A stretch of DNA of 64,000 nt from Corynebacterium vitaeruminis DSM 20294 (GCF_000550805.1 NZ_CP004353.1:248001-312000), one strand, 5' to 3'; counted from the first letter of the stretch, positions 7,193-15,531 are shown. A program made the numbers and translations. The notes: generated by a model from the sequence alone, not told the origin.

Positions 7193-8383
7193 ATGACGGC
7201 AGAACTCTTCCAAGATTGGAACGAAAGATTGGAACGCGCCAGCGTCCCGATCCGTCTTTACTCAACGGGCCCCTCTCGGCCGCATGAGCTGGTCGAGGGA
7301 GTCACCGAGGCTCCTGCTCGGTTGCAAGTGGTGCATGAGGGGCCCCTGAATGATGCCGCGTTCGTTGTTTACGAGGTGGAGTCTTTCGAGCCGATCAGAA
7401 AGTTAATGCAGATCTTGGGAAACTACCGTTTGAACACGCCATCAGTGAAGGACACGCGGGCGCCGATCGACGCGAAGCGCGGGATGCTGCTGGCCCCGCA
7501 GATTCGGCCGCGGGAGGCAGAAAGACTACGCGAGATGGGAGTTGCCTTCGCAGATTACCGGGGTAACTGCTTCCTCAGCCTGCCGGAGAGTCTCATCGAC
7601 ATCAGGGGTAAGACGGCCCCCGCGCCTTCGGAAGGGAAGGCAGCTTCGGCGAGTCGGCGGAGCAAGCGGCGCGCGGCGGCTCTGTTTACCCCGCGAAGGG
7701 CGCAGGTGGCGGCTATGCTGCTTTCCTACCCAATGCTCCTAAGCTCCTCGGTGCGCGAGATCGCATGGGCTGCGAATGTTTCCACTGGTACGGCCGCCGG
7801 TGCCCTGAAACTGTTCGCGGAATCCGGCTATCTTTTTTCCATGGGGGACCGTTACTGCTTCCGCTCGGCGACGCTCATGCTCTCCGCGTGGGCGAGGGAG
7901 TACCCGTCGGGGCTGGGTAGGCAGCTGAGCAGATTCGACGGAGTAGGCGACCTAGCGCGGATTGCAGAGGGGGATCGGCTCGGGTGGGTGAGCGGAGACC
8001 TTGCTGTCTCCGACCTCATCAGCACACTTGAGGGAATCTTCTACGTAGAAGATGAAACAACTGCCAGGCGCCTAGTCCGAGAGGGAAGGGTTCGACTCAA
8101 CACAGGGGAGAATTCGTCGCGGCGCGTCGCAGGCGGGACGGCCTTGGGAGTGTCCATCAACCAGGCATTCTGGGCGGGTACGGTTCTTAGGCAGCTCGAG
8201 GCGCGGGAGGGGTCTCCAAGTTTTAGACAGAGGGGGACTTGGGCGCGGTGGGAAGTCGCACCGCTGGCGGTCATCTACGCCGATCTGATAAACAACGTGG
8301 ATCCTCGGCTCCACGAAGTCTCAGTGCGGGTCGAAGAGGCCATGGCAGCGAGATGGGAGGCCCATGGATTCGGAAAACCATGA
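7193..8383 (+). CDS. abiEi: AbiEi-type antitoxin of a type IV toxin-antitoxin system
   Basis: 396 aa. A winged-helix-like segment near residues 160-215 (RRAQVAAMLLSYPML..SVREIAWAANVSTGTAAGALKLFAESGYL) fits the DNA-binding part of AbiEi proteins. The C-terminal part is the longer domain thought to neutralise the toxin. The ATG lies 6 nt after a TATTCT -10 with no Shine-Dalgarno, so the mRNA is probably leaderless. The gene overlaps the toxin gene by 20 nt. Base composition and codon choice are less GC-biased than in the neighbours, suggesting horizontal acquisition. The assignment depends more on the partner gene and operator than on this divergent sequence. Confidence 0.75.
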   Translation: MTAELFQDWNERLERASVPIRLYSTGPSRPHELVEGVTEAPARLQVVHEGPLNDAAFVVYEVESFEPIRKLMQILGNYRLNTPSVKDTRAPIDAKRGMLLAPQIRPREAERLREMGVAFADYRGNCFLSLPESLIDIRGKTAPAPSEGKAASASRRSKRRAAALFTPRRAQVAAMLLSYPMLLSSSVREIAWAANVSTGTAAGALKLFAESGYLFSMGDRYCFRSATLMLSAWAREYPSGLGRQLSRFDGVGDLARIAEGDRLGWVSGDLAVSDLISTLEGIFYVEDETTARRLVREGRVRLNTGENSSRRVAGGTALGVSINQAFWAGTVLRQLEAREGSPSFRQRGTWARWEVAPLAVIYADLINNVDPRLHEVSVRVEEAMAARWEAHGFGKP

Positions 8384-9167
8384 CCTGGTTTTCGTGATGC
8401 AGCGACTCTGCGAAGTGGTCGATTCCTCTAGGCTCCTATTGGTCGGCGCCCGATGCCGAGACATTCATCAGCAACTCATCATGGGAGAACCGGCCGCCCG
8501 AGCCACGAGAGATATTGATCTCGCATTCGGCGTCGAATCATGGGCGGAATTTGAGAGGCTGAAGGAGGCGTTTCCTGCACCGGGACATGGATGGCAATCG
8601 ATCAGTGTGGAGGGATTGCTTGTAGACATCCTCCCCTTCGGAGAGATCGAGTATCCGCCGGGTGAGGTCTTGTCCGAAGATGGCTTTCGCCTCAACGTGT
8701 CCGGTATGAAAGAAGTTTTCGCGGCGGCCCAGCCGATCGGGTTAGACAACGAGACCACCGTCTTACTGCCAACGGTCCCGGGACTCGCCGCCCTAAAATT
8801 ACACGCCTGGTTAGACAGGAAAGAACGTGGAATATACAAGGACGCCAATGACATTGCCTTGATATTTACGTGGTACGAGGAATCACGAGACCGGCTGTGG
8901 GAGAAGTACCCAATGGCAGAGCCGGATGAATACCTTGGCGACGAAAGCGCCATGGCTGCACTCCTTGCAGGCTACGAGGTCGGGAAGTTGCTAGGGGAGA
9001 AGGAAACGAAAGCGTTGCTGTCGCGGTTCGCGGACGGTCGCGAGGCGGGCAGGCGGCTATTCGCCGACAAGCTGGGGGCTCTTTCAGGGACCTCGATCCC
9101 ATTTACGGAGAGGCAGCTGCAGGTTGAGGCGCTGATTCGGGGGATGGAGCGGGCGCTAGAAGAATAG
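8364..9167 (+). CDS. abiEii: AbiEii/AbiGii-family nucleotidyltransferase toxin
   Basis: 267 aa. It has the motifs of the AbiEii group of DNA polymerase beta-like nucleotidyltransferases: VGARCRDIHQQ (about residues 27-37), TRDIDLAF with the two metal-binding Asp residues (about 49-56), and KLHAWLDRKERGIYKDANDIALI (about 142-164). Related toxins add nucleotides to RNA, including tRNA, and cause reversible growth arrest; some give phage abortive infection. The start overlaps abiEi by 20 nt behind GGGAGG, so translation is coupled and the antitoxin is made first. Confidence 0.8.
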   Translation: MDSENHDLVFVMQRLCEVVDSSRLLLVGARCRDIHQQLIMGEPAARATRDIDLAFGVESWAEFERLKEAFPAPGHGWQSISVEGLLVDILPFGEIEYPPGEVLSEDGFRLNVSGMKEVFAAAQPIGLDNETTVLLPTVPGLAALKLHAWLDRKERGIYKDANDIALIFTWYEESRDRLWEKYPMAEPDEYLGDESAMAALLAGYEVGKLLGEKETKALLSRFADGREAGRRLFADKLGALSGTSIPFTERQLQVEALIRGMERALEE

Positions 9168-9168
9168 G

Positions 9169-9204
9169 CGACCCCGCAAAGCCGATAACGGCTTCGCGGG
9201 GTCG
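9169..9204. terminator. Bidirectional terminator hairpin after abiEii
   Basis: A 16-nt arm (9169-9184) pairs with 9189-9204 with one mismatch and a 4-nt loop. It sits between two convergent genes and may serve both. Confidence 0.65.
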
Positions 9205-9237
9205 TCCTTGAGTCGAGCGAAATGCTTCGCCTAGGGG

Positions 9238-11121
9238 CTATGCTCCGGTCGAGGCAGAGGTGCCTGAGTCACTGGTCCCAGAAGTGCTTCCCTGCTGCCC
9301 GGGCATGCCCATTCCGCCGCCCATGCCGCCGGGGCCCATCGTGGACTGCGTCGCCTCACCGGCGGTGACGGAGGTGTCGGTGCCGTTGACGCTCACGGTG
9401 TAGGACTCGCCGTTGGTGATCTTCGAGGAGGAGAACTGAACCAGCCCGAAGTCCTTGGTGGCCGTGAACTCGGCGATCGTGTTGCCGGAGGAGTCCTTGA
9501 CGGTGATGGTGTCGCCCGCGCTGCCGGAGGCGGCGGCGGAGATCCATCCCTGGCCGTCGGTGCTGGTCGGGTCCGCGGCCATGCCGTTGGAGCCGACGCC
9601 GATGAGCGTACCGCCGGTGATGGTGTAGTCGCCCGCGTAGTCGATGGTGCCGTTGCCGCCGTTGGTCGGGCCCCAGACGGTGACGGTGCCGCCGCTGATG
9701 GACAGGTCGCCGTTGGAGTCGAGGCCGTCGCCGCCCGCGTTGACGGTGAGCGTGCCGCCGGTGATGTTGACCTGCTCGCCGGTGGACTGGTCGCCGCCGC
9801 CCATGCCGCCGCCGGGGCCGCCCTGTGGCATCTGCGAGCCGTCGGAAGGCATCTGCATGTCGGTGGGCGGTGTCATGCCGGAGCCGTCGCCGGAGGGCGC
9901 CTGCATGTCGGTCGGCGGGGTCATACCCTGCTGATCCTGCTGGCCCTGCTGCCCGGCTGCGCCCGGATCGGTGCTGGTGGTGTCGTCGGTCGCCTCCTCC
10001 GAGGAGGCGGCGAGGCCGTCCTCGACGGTGGTGGAGCCGGAGCCGTTGACGCCGTCGTCGGTGGAGGTGACCTCGACCTGGCCATCGGAGATCGTGATGA
10101 GGCCGCCCTCCAGGCCCTCGTTGGACTTGGTCACGTTGACGTTGGCGCCGTCGAGGACGAGCGCGACCTCGGCGTGGACGCCGTCGTCGGAGGTGGCCGC
10201 GGTGATGTCGCCGCCGGTCAGGCGGGCCGCGCCCTTGGAGTGGATCGCGTCGTCGGCGGAGGAGATATTGATGGTGCCGCCCTCGATGATGACGTAGGTG
10301 TCGGCCTTGATGCCCTTGGCGGAGGTCTCCGTCTTGGAGGCGTCCGAGCCGCCGCCGGCGTTGAGGTCCAGGCTGCCGCCGGTGACGATGACGTCGGTGT
10401 AGCCGTAAACGGCGTCGCCGGTGGAGGTGACCTTGATAGTGCCGCCGGAGATGTCGACGTAGCCCTTGGTCTCGTCGTCGTCCTTGTCGGACTTGATGCC
10501 GTCGCCGCCAGCCTCGACCGTGACGGTGCCGTCCTTGATCACGAGGGCGTCGTTGCCCTGGATGCCGTCGTCGGCGGCCTTGACGTTGATGGTGCCGGAC
10601 TCGATGACGAGGTCGTCAGAGGAGGTGATGCCGTCGGCGTCGGAGGTGACGTTGAGCGTGCCGGACCCCATGAGCGTGAGGTCGGAGGAGGCGGTGATCG
10701 CGCCGGTGGAGTTGGTGCCGGTCGTGGAGATGGCAACGTCGTCGGCGGCGGTGACGGTGATCGTTCCGCTGATGGTGGCGTTGTCGAGGATGAGCGCGAC
10801 CTGGGCGCCGTCGGCGTTGATCGTCACGGAATCGTAGTCGCCGCTGAGCTTGTACACGCCGCCCGAGGTGATCTCCACGTTCTTGTCGGTCACGGTGGTG
10901 GCGTCCGACTCGTTCCACTCGGTGTAGGCCGAGGCGTCGGAGTTGTCGGCGAGCGCCTGCTCGGCGGTCGGCGGGTTGGTCGTGTCGTAGCTGCCGGAGG
11001 TCGACGCCGACTGGCTCACCGAGGTTGAAGTCGAGGAGATGGAATCGGTGCCAGTGGAGCAGGCGCCGAGAGCCAAGGTGGTGGCGAGGAGCGCTGCGGA
11101 GAGGGTCTTTTTCAGGTTCAT
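9238..11121 (-). CDS. Beta-helix lipoprotein with carbohydrate-binding-like repeats (DUF4353 type)
   Basis: 627 aa. The signal peptide ends in lipobox LALGAC, with Cys21 as the lipidated residue, so the protein is anchored outside the membrane. Residues of about 70-370 and 445-560 are short repeats of the form SGGTIxVxSxDDGI, with alternating hydrophobic residues and frequent Asp-Asp-Gly turns, typical of a right-handed parallel beta-helix. A linker of about 70 residues rich in Gly, Gln, Met and Pro has two MTPPTDMQ copies, and the C-terminus is again Gly-Met rich. It is the last gene of a reverse operon after DUF4956 and VTC genes, a grouping seen in many bacteria, often with CotH. A role in binding or organising a surface polymer is an inference. 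Confidence 0.75.
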   Translation of the reverse strand: MNLKKTLSAALLATTLALGACSTGTDSISSTSTSVSQSASTSGSYDTTNPPTAEQALADNSDASAYTEWNESDATTVTDKNVEITSGGVYKLSGDYDSVTINADGAQVALILDNATISGTITVTAADDVAISTTGTNSTGAITASSDLTLMGSGTLNVTSDADGITSSDDLVIESGTINVKAADDGIQGNDALVIKDGTVTVEAGGDGIKSDKDDDETKGYVDISGGTIKVTSTGDAVYGYTDVIVTGGSLDLNAGGGSDASKTETSAKGIKADTYVIIEGGTINISSADDAIHSKGAARLTGGDITAATSDDGVHAEVALVLDGANVNVTKSNEGLEGGLITISDGQVEVTSTDDGVNGSGSTTVEDGLAASSEEATDDTTSTDPGAAGQQGQQDQQGMTPPTDMQAPSGDGSGMTPPTDMQMPSDGSQMPQGGPGGGMGGGDQSTGEQVNITGGTLTVNAGGDGLDSNGDLSISGGTVTVWGPTNGGNGTIDYAGDYTITGGTLIGVGSNGMAADPTSTDGQGWISAAASGSAGDTITVKDSSGNTIAEFTATKDFGLVQFSSSKITNGESYTVSVNGTDTSVTAGEATQSTMGPGGMGGGMGMPGQQGSTSGTSDSGTSASTGA

Positions 11122-11151
11122 GGGAGTTAGGGAGGTCCTTGGGTTTGTGTT

Positions 11152-11186
11152 TTTTGCTTATCGACGCCCACCGCTTCGCGGTGGGG
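11152..11186 (+). repeat. Dispersed GTCGAC-type element, copy 2, with hairpin
   Basis: TTTTGCTTATCGACGCCC runs into a small perfect hairpin, CCCACCGC (11167-11174) and GCGGTGGG (11178-11185). It lies between the VTC gene and the lipoprotein gene, pointing against their transcription. Confidence 0.65.
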
Positions 11187-11203
11187 TACTACGTGGGAAA
11201 GGT

Positions 11204-12004
11204 TTAGTCGTGGAAGTACTCGTTGAGGACGCGGTTCCAGCGATTGTGGGGGAGCGAAGGATCAAGGGCAGCCATGCCGGTGCCGAACTTGGAGATCTTC
11301 GCCGGCCGGTGGCCGGAGGCCCACAGGAGCCGGTCGATCTGGCTCGCCTGCGCGCCGGACTTGGTCTCAACGATGACCATGTCGGGCCGCTCGATGTAGC
11401 CCTGGCGGCTGGCCCAGTCGAGCTCGGTGTCCACGGTGGCGCGGCCGGAACCATCGGCCATGAGCAAAGTGGTGCGGTTGTAAGTGCCCCACATGGAGGC
11501 CTCGAGCCGCTCGCTGATGCCCGCCGGCTGCCCGGCCTTGACCAGCTTGTGCTCCAGCCAGTCGCGGATGCTGTTGTCGAGTTCACCCTTGTTGGCCAGC
11601 TCCGGGGAGTAGGGGATGCGCTCCTTCACGGTCACCCCGCGCGGCCCCTTGGCCTTGACCTCGAGGAAGGAGGTGTCGGAATCGACGTAGGTGCGGGTAC
11701 GCACCTTGAACTTGCGGCGGCGCTTGTGGGCCGCCAGGTAGAAGCTGCGGTGGTCGTCGGTGTCGAAGTAGATGGAGCGGTAGGGCTGTGGGGCCTTGCC
11801 GTTGATCTTGAGCACCTTGGTGTGCGGATCCAGACCGCCAAGCGCCTGTGCAAGATCCTGCCGGTGCAGGACGTACTTGCGGTCGATGCGGGTGAGCATG
11901 GCGGCCTTTGCGACGAGGTCATCGAGGCTGATCGGCTCGAGCTGTGCGTAAAAATCCATGGCGTTGCGGTGGCGGGGCGGAAGGGTGCGGACGGTGGTGC
12001 TCAT
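11204..12004 (-). CDS. VTC-domain polyphosphate polymerase-like protein
   Basis: 266 aa from the ATG at 12004, preceded by AGGAG; a longer frame to 12082 overlaps the upstream gene. Basic tunnel-type motifs are present: RIDRKYVLHR (about residues 43-52), YRSIYFDTDDHRSFY, KRRRKFKVRTRTY, the acidic metal site FLEVKAKG, VKERIPY, and VETKSG near the C-terminus. These match the VTC catalytic fold, which in yeast Vtc4 makes polyphosphate from ATP. Bacterial members are paired with DUF4956 membrane proteins, as here 10 bp upstream. Whether this one polymerises phosphate is not shown by sequence alone. Confidence 0.82.
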   Translation of the reverse strand: MSTTVRTLPPRHRNAMDFYAQLEPISLDDLVAKAAMLTRIDRKYVLHRQDLAQALGGLDPHTKVLKINGKAPQPYRSIYFDTDDHRSFYLAAHKRRRKFKVRTRTYVDSDTSFLEVKAKGPRGVTVKERIPYSPELANKGELDNSIRDWLEHKLVKAGQPAGISERLEASMWGTYNRTTLLMADGSGRATVDTELDWASRQGYIERPDMVIVETKSGAQASQIDRLLWASGHRPAKISKFGTGMAALDPSLPHNRWNRVLNEYFHD

Positions 12005-12014
12005 GATGAATCTC

Positions 12015-12623
12015 CTAGCTGCTGAAGGTGTCGATGGACTCGCGCTGCGGGTTTTCCTGGATGGAAGGGGCGTCGGGGTCACGGTGGAGGCTGACCTCGA
12101 CGAGCGTGAGGTCGTTGACTAGGTCGAGCTTGTTGACCTTGACCGACTTGACGTGCGCGCCGGTCAGATCCTCGAGCTCGCGGTGCAGCTCGTCCGGATC
12201 CGCGATGGCCCGGTCGAGCTGGATGGTGGTGTGCTCGACCCCGCGGCGGGCGATGGCGTCGGTGTCGGCGATGGACACGACGAGCAGCGGCAGGACGATC
12301 ATGACGATGCCAAAGACGTTGACCGAGGTGGCTAGGCCGGCGATGAGGCCCATGGCCAGGGAGGTGAAGTAATAAGACACCTCGCGCTGGTTGATCTCCG
12401 AGGAACGCAGGCGGATGATGGACAGCACACCGAAGAGGCCGAGCCCGAGCTCCGCGCCCTCGTGGGTGTTGGCGAGGACCTGGGAGACGGCGAGGACGCC
12501 GATGTTGACTCCCCAAAAGGCGACGATGAGGTCGGAGCGATGGTGTCGGGGGAAGTAGATGCCGAAGGTCAAGATGCCCATCGCGACAAAGTCGATGGCG
12601 ATCATGATGGCGGTGGCGGTCAT
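12015..12623 (-). CDS. DUF4956 family membrane protein, VTC partner
   Basis: 202 aa from the ATG at 12623 (GAAAGG upstream). Four to five helices fill the N-terminal 130 residues, including NIGVLAVSQVLANTHEGAELGLGLFGVLSIIRLRS, the most characteristic DUF4956 stretch. A cytoplasmic alpha/beta tail follows (about residues 131-202). It is the first gene of the DUF4956-VTC-lipoprotein operon. It is thought to be the membrane platform for the VTC enzyme, perhaps the exit route of the polymer; that role is inference from gene pairing. Confidence 0.82.
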   Translation of the reverse strand: MTATAIMIAIDFVAMGILTFGIYFPRHHRSDLIVAFWGVNIGVLAVSQVLANTHEGAELGLGLFGVLSIIRLRSSEINQREVSYYFTSLAMGLIAGLATSVNVFGIVMIVLPLLVVSIADTDAIARRGVEHTTIQLDRAIADPDELHRELEDLTGAHVKSVKVNKLDLVNDLTLVEVSLHRDPDAPSIQENPQRESIDTFSS

Positions 12624-12859
12624 TATGGGGCCTTTCAGGGGATAGGGGCGACGGTTAAAGGGTGGGGAGGAGGTGTCTCCCACCGGCGTTGGAATTAACT
12701 ATCGCGAGCTATCCTGTGGATGCCCTGAAAAATCCTCGCGAGATGCGTCGGAAGTGCCGCAGAACAAAAGCAATCGGAAGTCAAGTTTTCAATAAAACTG
12801 ACATATTCCCAGCTCAAAGGTTAATACTGGGTGTCCCTTCGATGAATATCGGATACGTC

Positions 12860-12883
12860 GCCGTAGGCGTCGGCAAGCGAAAA
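12860..12883 (-). repeat. Dispersed GTCGAC-type element, copy 3
   Basis: On the minus strand, TTTTCGCTTGCCGACGCC begins 3 nt after the benE stop codon and has the gene's orientation. Confidence 0.65.
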
Positions 12884-12886
12884 CCG

Positions 12887-14023
12887 CTAGCGCCTGCGCA
12901 AAACCGCAAAGAGAACAAGGCCCGTGACGAGCGCCCACATGGCCTGGCTGACGCCGAAAAAGGAGACGCCGGACGCGGCGACGACGAAGGTGCCCACGAC
13001 CGGTAGGCGCGCGGACTCGTCCTTCCACGCGCCCGCGACGGACGAGCCAAATGTGCCCAGCAGCGCGAGGCCGGCGACCGCCGCGATGACGCCCGCGGGC
13101 GCGACCGTGGCCACCGCGACCACCGCCGCGCAGGCCACTGCGAGCACCACATAGGACGCGCCGGAGAACAGCGCTGCCTGGTAGCGCTTCTCCTTGGAGA
13201 CTCCCGTCTCGGGCGCCGCGGCCAGCGCCGCAGAGATCGCCGCGAGGTTGACCGACAGGCCGCCGCCTGCGGCCGCGAGGGCCGACCCCAACCCCGTGAC
13301 CAGCATCGATGCGCGCCAGTTAGCCTCGTAACCGTAGGCCTTGAGCACCGCCACGCCCGGCAGGTTTTGCGAGGCCATCGTGACGATGAACAGCGGCAGC
13401 GCCACGCCGATGATCCCCGCCATGCTGAACTGAGGGGCGACCAGCTCGAGGTGCGGCAGCAGCTGCGCGGCGTCGATGCCGTGAACCTGCACGCCGATGA
13501 CCGCGACGGCAATCCCGAATGCCGCGGGCACCGCCCACTGCGGGAAGAACCGCATACCCACGACCCACACCACGACGACCGGCGCGACCGACCACGGGTT
13601 CACCTTGAGACCCGTGACCACCTGCGCGCACAGGGGGAGCAGCACGCCCGCGAGCATCGCCTGGGCGATGGGGGCGGGGATGCGCGCCACGAGGTCGGCC
13701 AGCGGCCGCCACAGCCCCGAGGCGACGATGAGCGCCGCGCAGACGAGGAAGGCACCCACGGCCTCGCCGAAGCTGCCGGTCGCCGCGCCCGCGCCGCCGA
13801 GCAGGGCCGCGCCGGGTGTGGACCACGCCGCGGTGGTGGGGATGCGGGTGCGCCACGCGAGGACGAGCGTGCTCAGCCCCACCGCGAGGCACAGGAGGGT
13901 CAGCCCGCTGGCGGCCTGGCCGGGGGTCGCGCCCACCGCTTGGAGCCCGGTGAGCACGATCGTGAACGAGGAGCAAAAGCCCACGAGCGTGGTGATGAGT
14001 CCTGCGGCGGCTGCGCGTGTCAT
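12887..14023 (-). CDS. benE: BenE-family benzoate/proton symporter
   Basis: 378 aa, about 11-12 helices. The family hallmark ASQNLPGVAVLKAYGYE is at about residues 217-233, and AWSTPGAALL at about 67-76 resembles the other conserved BenE segment. It imports benzoate or a similar aromatic acid. The ATG at 14023 is preceded by GAAAGG. No benzoate degradation genes are next to it, so the substrate is inferred from the family. A 24-bp palindrome lies about 40 bp upstream and probably controls it. Confidence 0.85.
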   Translation of the reverse strand: MTRAAAAGLITTLVGFCSSFTIVLTGLQAVGATPGQAASGLTLLCLAVGLSTLVLAWRTRIPTTAAWSTPGAALLGGAGAATGSFGEAVGAFLVCAALIVASGLWRPLADLVARIPAPIAQAMLAGVLLPLCAQVVTGLKVNPWSVAPVVVVWVVGMRFFPQWAVPAAFGIAVAVIGVQVHGIDAAQLLPHLELVAPQFSMAGIIGVALPLFIVTMASQNLPGVAVLKAYGYEANWRASMLVTGLGSALAAAGGGLSVNLAAISAALAAAPETGVSKEKRYQAALFSGASYVVLAVACAAVVAVATVAPAGVIAAVAGLALLGTFGSSVAGAWKDESARLPVVGTFVVAASGVSFFGVSQAMWALVTGLVLFAVLRRR

Positions 14024-14063
14024 GGCTGTTACCTTTCGATTCTTCCTGAGTGAAAGGTATCAC

Positions 14064-14087
14064 GTTACCTATCGGGCAATAGGTGAC
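14064..14087. promoter_or_regulatory. Palindromic operator upstream of benE
   Basis: GTTACCTAT (14064-14072) and ATAGGTGAC (14079-14087) are inverted across a 6-bp spacer with one mismatch. A second pair, ACCTTTC (14031-14037) and GAAAGGT (14052-14058), lies nearer the gene. No regulator gene is adjacent, so the binding protein is unknown. The rest of 14088-14238 shows nothing recognisable. Confidence 0.5.
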
Positions 14088-14238
14088 GAGGTAAGGCATA
14101 ATGGACTCATTGTTGAGAAAACGAAAGTCAGTGTCCTTTGATTTTTCAGAACGCTCTCAGCAGCCCCATGGGCACCTGACTGGAGACAGTCTGGCGCCTA
14201 GTGGCCGTCAGTGACCGTACCAGCCACTTTTTGGCCGC

Positions 14239-14313
14239 GTGACCACCCGAAGAATCTCTTTCCTCGCCCTAGCGCTCATCGCGGGCGTTGCGGCGGCCCG
14301 CAGGAAGAAGTAG
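14239..14313 (+). CDS. Possible 24-residue membrane peptide
   Basis: GTG at 14239 to TAG at 14311-14313 encodes VTTRRISFLALALIAGVAAARRKK: a basic start, a 14-residue hydrophobic core and a basic tail. That fits a small single-helix membrane peptide. There is no clear ribosome binding site, and I cannot name a family. It may be chance in a GC-rich gap. Confidence 0.25.
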   Translation: MTTRRISFLALALIAGVAAARRKK

Positions 14314-14321
14314 GGTTTGCC

Positions 14322-14363
14322 CTTGCTTTCCGACGCCAAGGCCACGGGCCTAACGCCGGAAAG
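14322..14363. repeat. Dispersed element, copy 4, forming a hairpin
   Basis: GCTTTCCGACGCCAAGGCC pairs with the inverse GCCTAACGCCGGAAAGC just downstream of the 14364 gene (minus strand). It is a diverged full palindrome and a likely terminator for that gene. Confidence 0.55.
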
Positions 14364-15203
14364 CTAGCGCTTGGTGGCGAGCGTCGTCACGCCGAGCGTC
14401 GCGAGGATCGCGACGATGAGCGCGGCGGCCAGCCAGCCGATCTGCTGCGCGGCGCTGACCGTATTTTCCACCTTCGGCGCCGCCGTGACCGGCGCGGCCT
14501 GTGTCGACGAGGGCGCGGGTGCCGCGGGAACTGGGGCGGGGCTAGACGCCGGCGACGTGGCGGGCTCGGACGAGGCGGTCGGAGTCGCCGTGCTGCTGGG
14601 AGTCGACACGGCGGTCGAGGACTCGCCCGCGCCCAACAGGTCCGCGCAGTCCTCGACGGCCGCGTTGAAGTCCGCGGCGAAGTAGTCGAACCCGTCCGCC
14701 TCGAGCAGCCCCTGGAAGTAGGCGAGCGCCGCCTGGGTGTGCACGTACTCGGCCGCGATGGAGGCTGCCGACTGCTTCTTCGCGTCGAGGTTCATGAGGT
14801 CCGCGTTCGTGATCGACAACGGCTTGTCGTAGAAGCCGGTCATGCCCGCGTACATCGCCGCGCGCAGCATGGTCTCCGCCTCGCCCGAGTCGAAGCCAGC
14901 GGATGCGGTGGCCTTGTCGATGGCCGCCTGCGATTCCGCCGGGATCGGCTGGGTCGGGCTTTCCTTCGTGGCGTTGGCCAGCTCGTTGAACTGCTGGGCA
15001 GCCTGCGGGAAGTCGCTGACCAGGGCCGCGCGCACGCGGTCACCGTGGCCGGAGGAGTTCCACGAGGATCGGTCGGCGGTGATGTAGCACTGCTGCTGGC
15101 CGGTGCCGTCATCCTCGAGGCTCACGGTCGCCGCCTGCGCGAGCGGCGCGGCGGTCAGTGCCGCGGCGGCAACAACCCCCAAGAGAGCGATTCGTGTGCG
15201 CAT
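14364..15203 (-). CDS. Secreted, C-terminally membrane-anchored protein of unknown function
   Basis: 279 aa from the ATG at 15203, which follows a strong GAGGAGG. Residues 1-25 are a Sec signal peptide ending near AQAA. A mostly helical extracellular domain (about 25-165) has two cysteines, in QQQCYIT and EDCADLL, that could pair. A linker of about 55 residues is made of Ala, Pro, Ser and Thr. One membrane helix (WLAAALIVAILATLGVTTLA) and the short tail TKR finish it. The layout is that of a surface-exposed, membrane-tethered protein. I do not recognise the extracellular domain. Confidence 0.75.
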   Translation of the reverse strand: MRTRIALLGVVAAAALTAAPLAQAATVSLEDDGTGQQQCYITADRSSWNSSGHGDRVRAALVSDFPQAAQQFNELANATKESPTQPIPAESQAAIDKATASAGFDSGEAETMLRAAMYAGMTGFYDKPLSITNADLMNLDAKKQSAASIAAEYVHTQAALAYFQGLLEADGFDYFAADFNAAVEDCADLLGAGESSTAVSTPSSTATPTASSEPATSPASSPAPVPAAPAPSSTQAAPVTAAPKVENTVSAAQQIGWLAAALIVAILATLGVTTLATKR

Positions 15204-15263
15204 GGTGACCTCCTCGCGGCCGAGACGGGTTCTTACTGCCACTCTAACCCCTTAAGGTGGCTG

Positions 15264-15285
15264 GCCGTAGGCGTCGGAAAGCGAA
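15264..15285 (-). repeat. Dispersed GTCGAC-type element, copy 5
   Basis: On the minus strand, TTCGCTTTCCGACGCCTACG lies downstream of the tRNA-Ser terminator in the direction of tRNA transcription. Confidence 0.65.
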
Positions 15286-15305
15286 CTGCAATCGGAAAAC
15301 GCAAA

Positions 15306-15339
15306 AATCCCCTTGACCTGCGAAAAGTCAAGGGGATGG
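15306..15339 (-). terminator. Terminator of tRNA-Ser
   Basis: ATCCCCTTGAC and GTCAAGGGGAT form an 11-bp stem with a 9-10 nt loop. On the minus strand a run of T follows directly. Confidence 0.8.
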
Positions 15340-15343
15340 ACTG

Positions 15344-15429
15344 CGGAGGATGTGGGATTTGAACCCACGAGGGTCGTGAAACCCGCACGCGTTCCAGGCG
15401 TGTGACATAGGCCGCTAGTCGAATCCTCC
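15344..15429 (-). tRNA. tRNA-Ser (anticodon GGA)
   Basis: The minus strand folds into a class II cloverleaf. The acceptor GGAGGAT pairs with ATCCTCC. The anticodon stem CACGC/GCGTG encloses CTGGAAC (anticodon GGA), followed by a long variable arm and the T-loop GGTTCAAATCC. CCA is not encoded. It reads UCC and UCU. Confidence 0.92.
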
Positions 15430-15531
15430 AGCGTTCACAGGTGTTCACCTGCGTACTCGGAACACAATACACAAGCGCCACAAAAAACTGCAAATCACGC
15501 CGTGAGCGCGCGTTTTTGCACGTCATGCGGC

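Noticed and set aside
14211..15362. A 383-residue plus-strand frame over the secreted protein gene.
   Set aside because: It is antisense to the clearly coding 14364-15203 gene, which has a signal peptide and a strong ribosome binding site, and the protein is Arg/Gly-rich low complexity.
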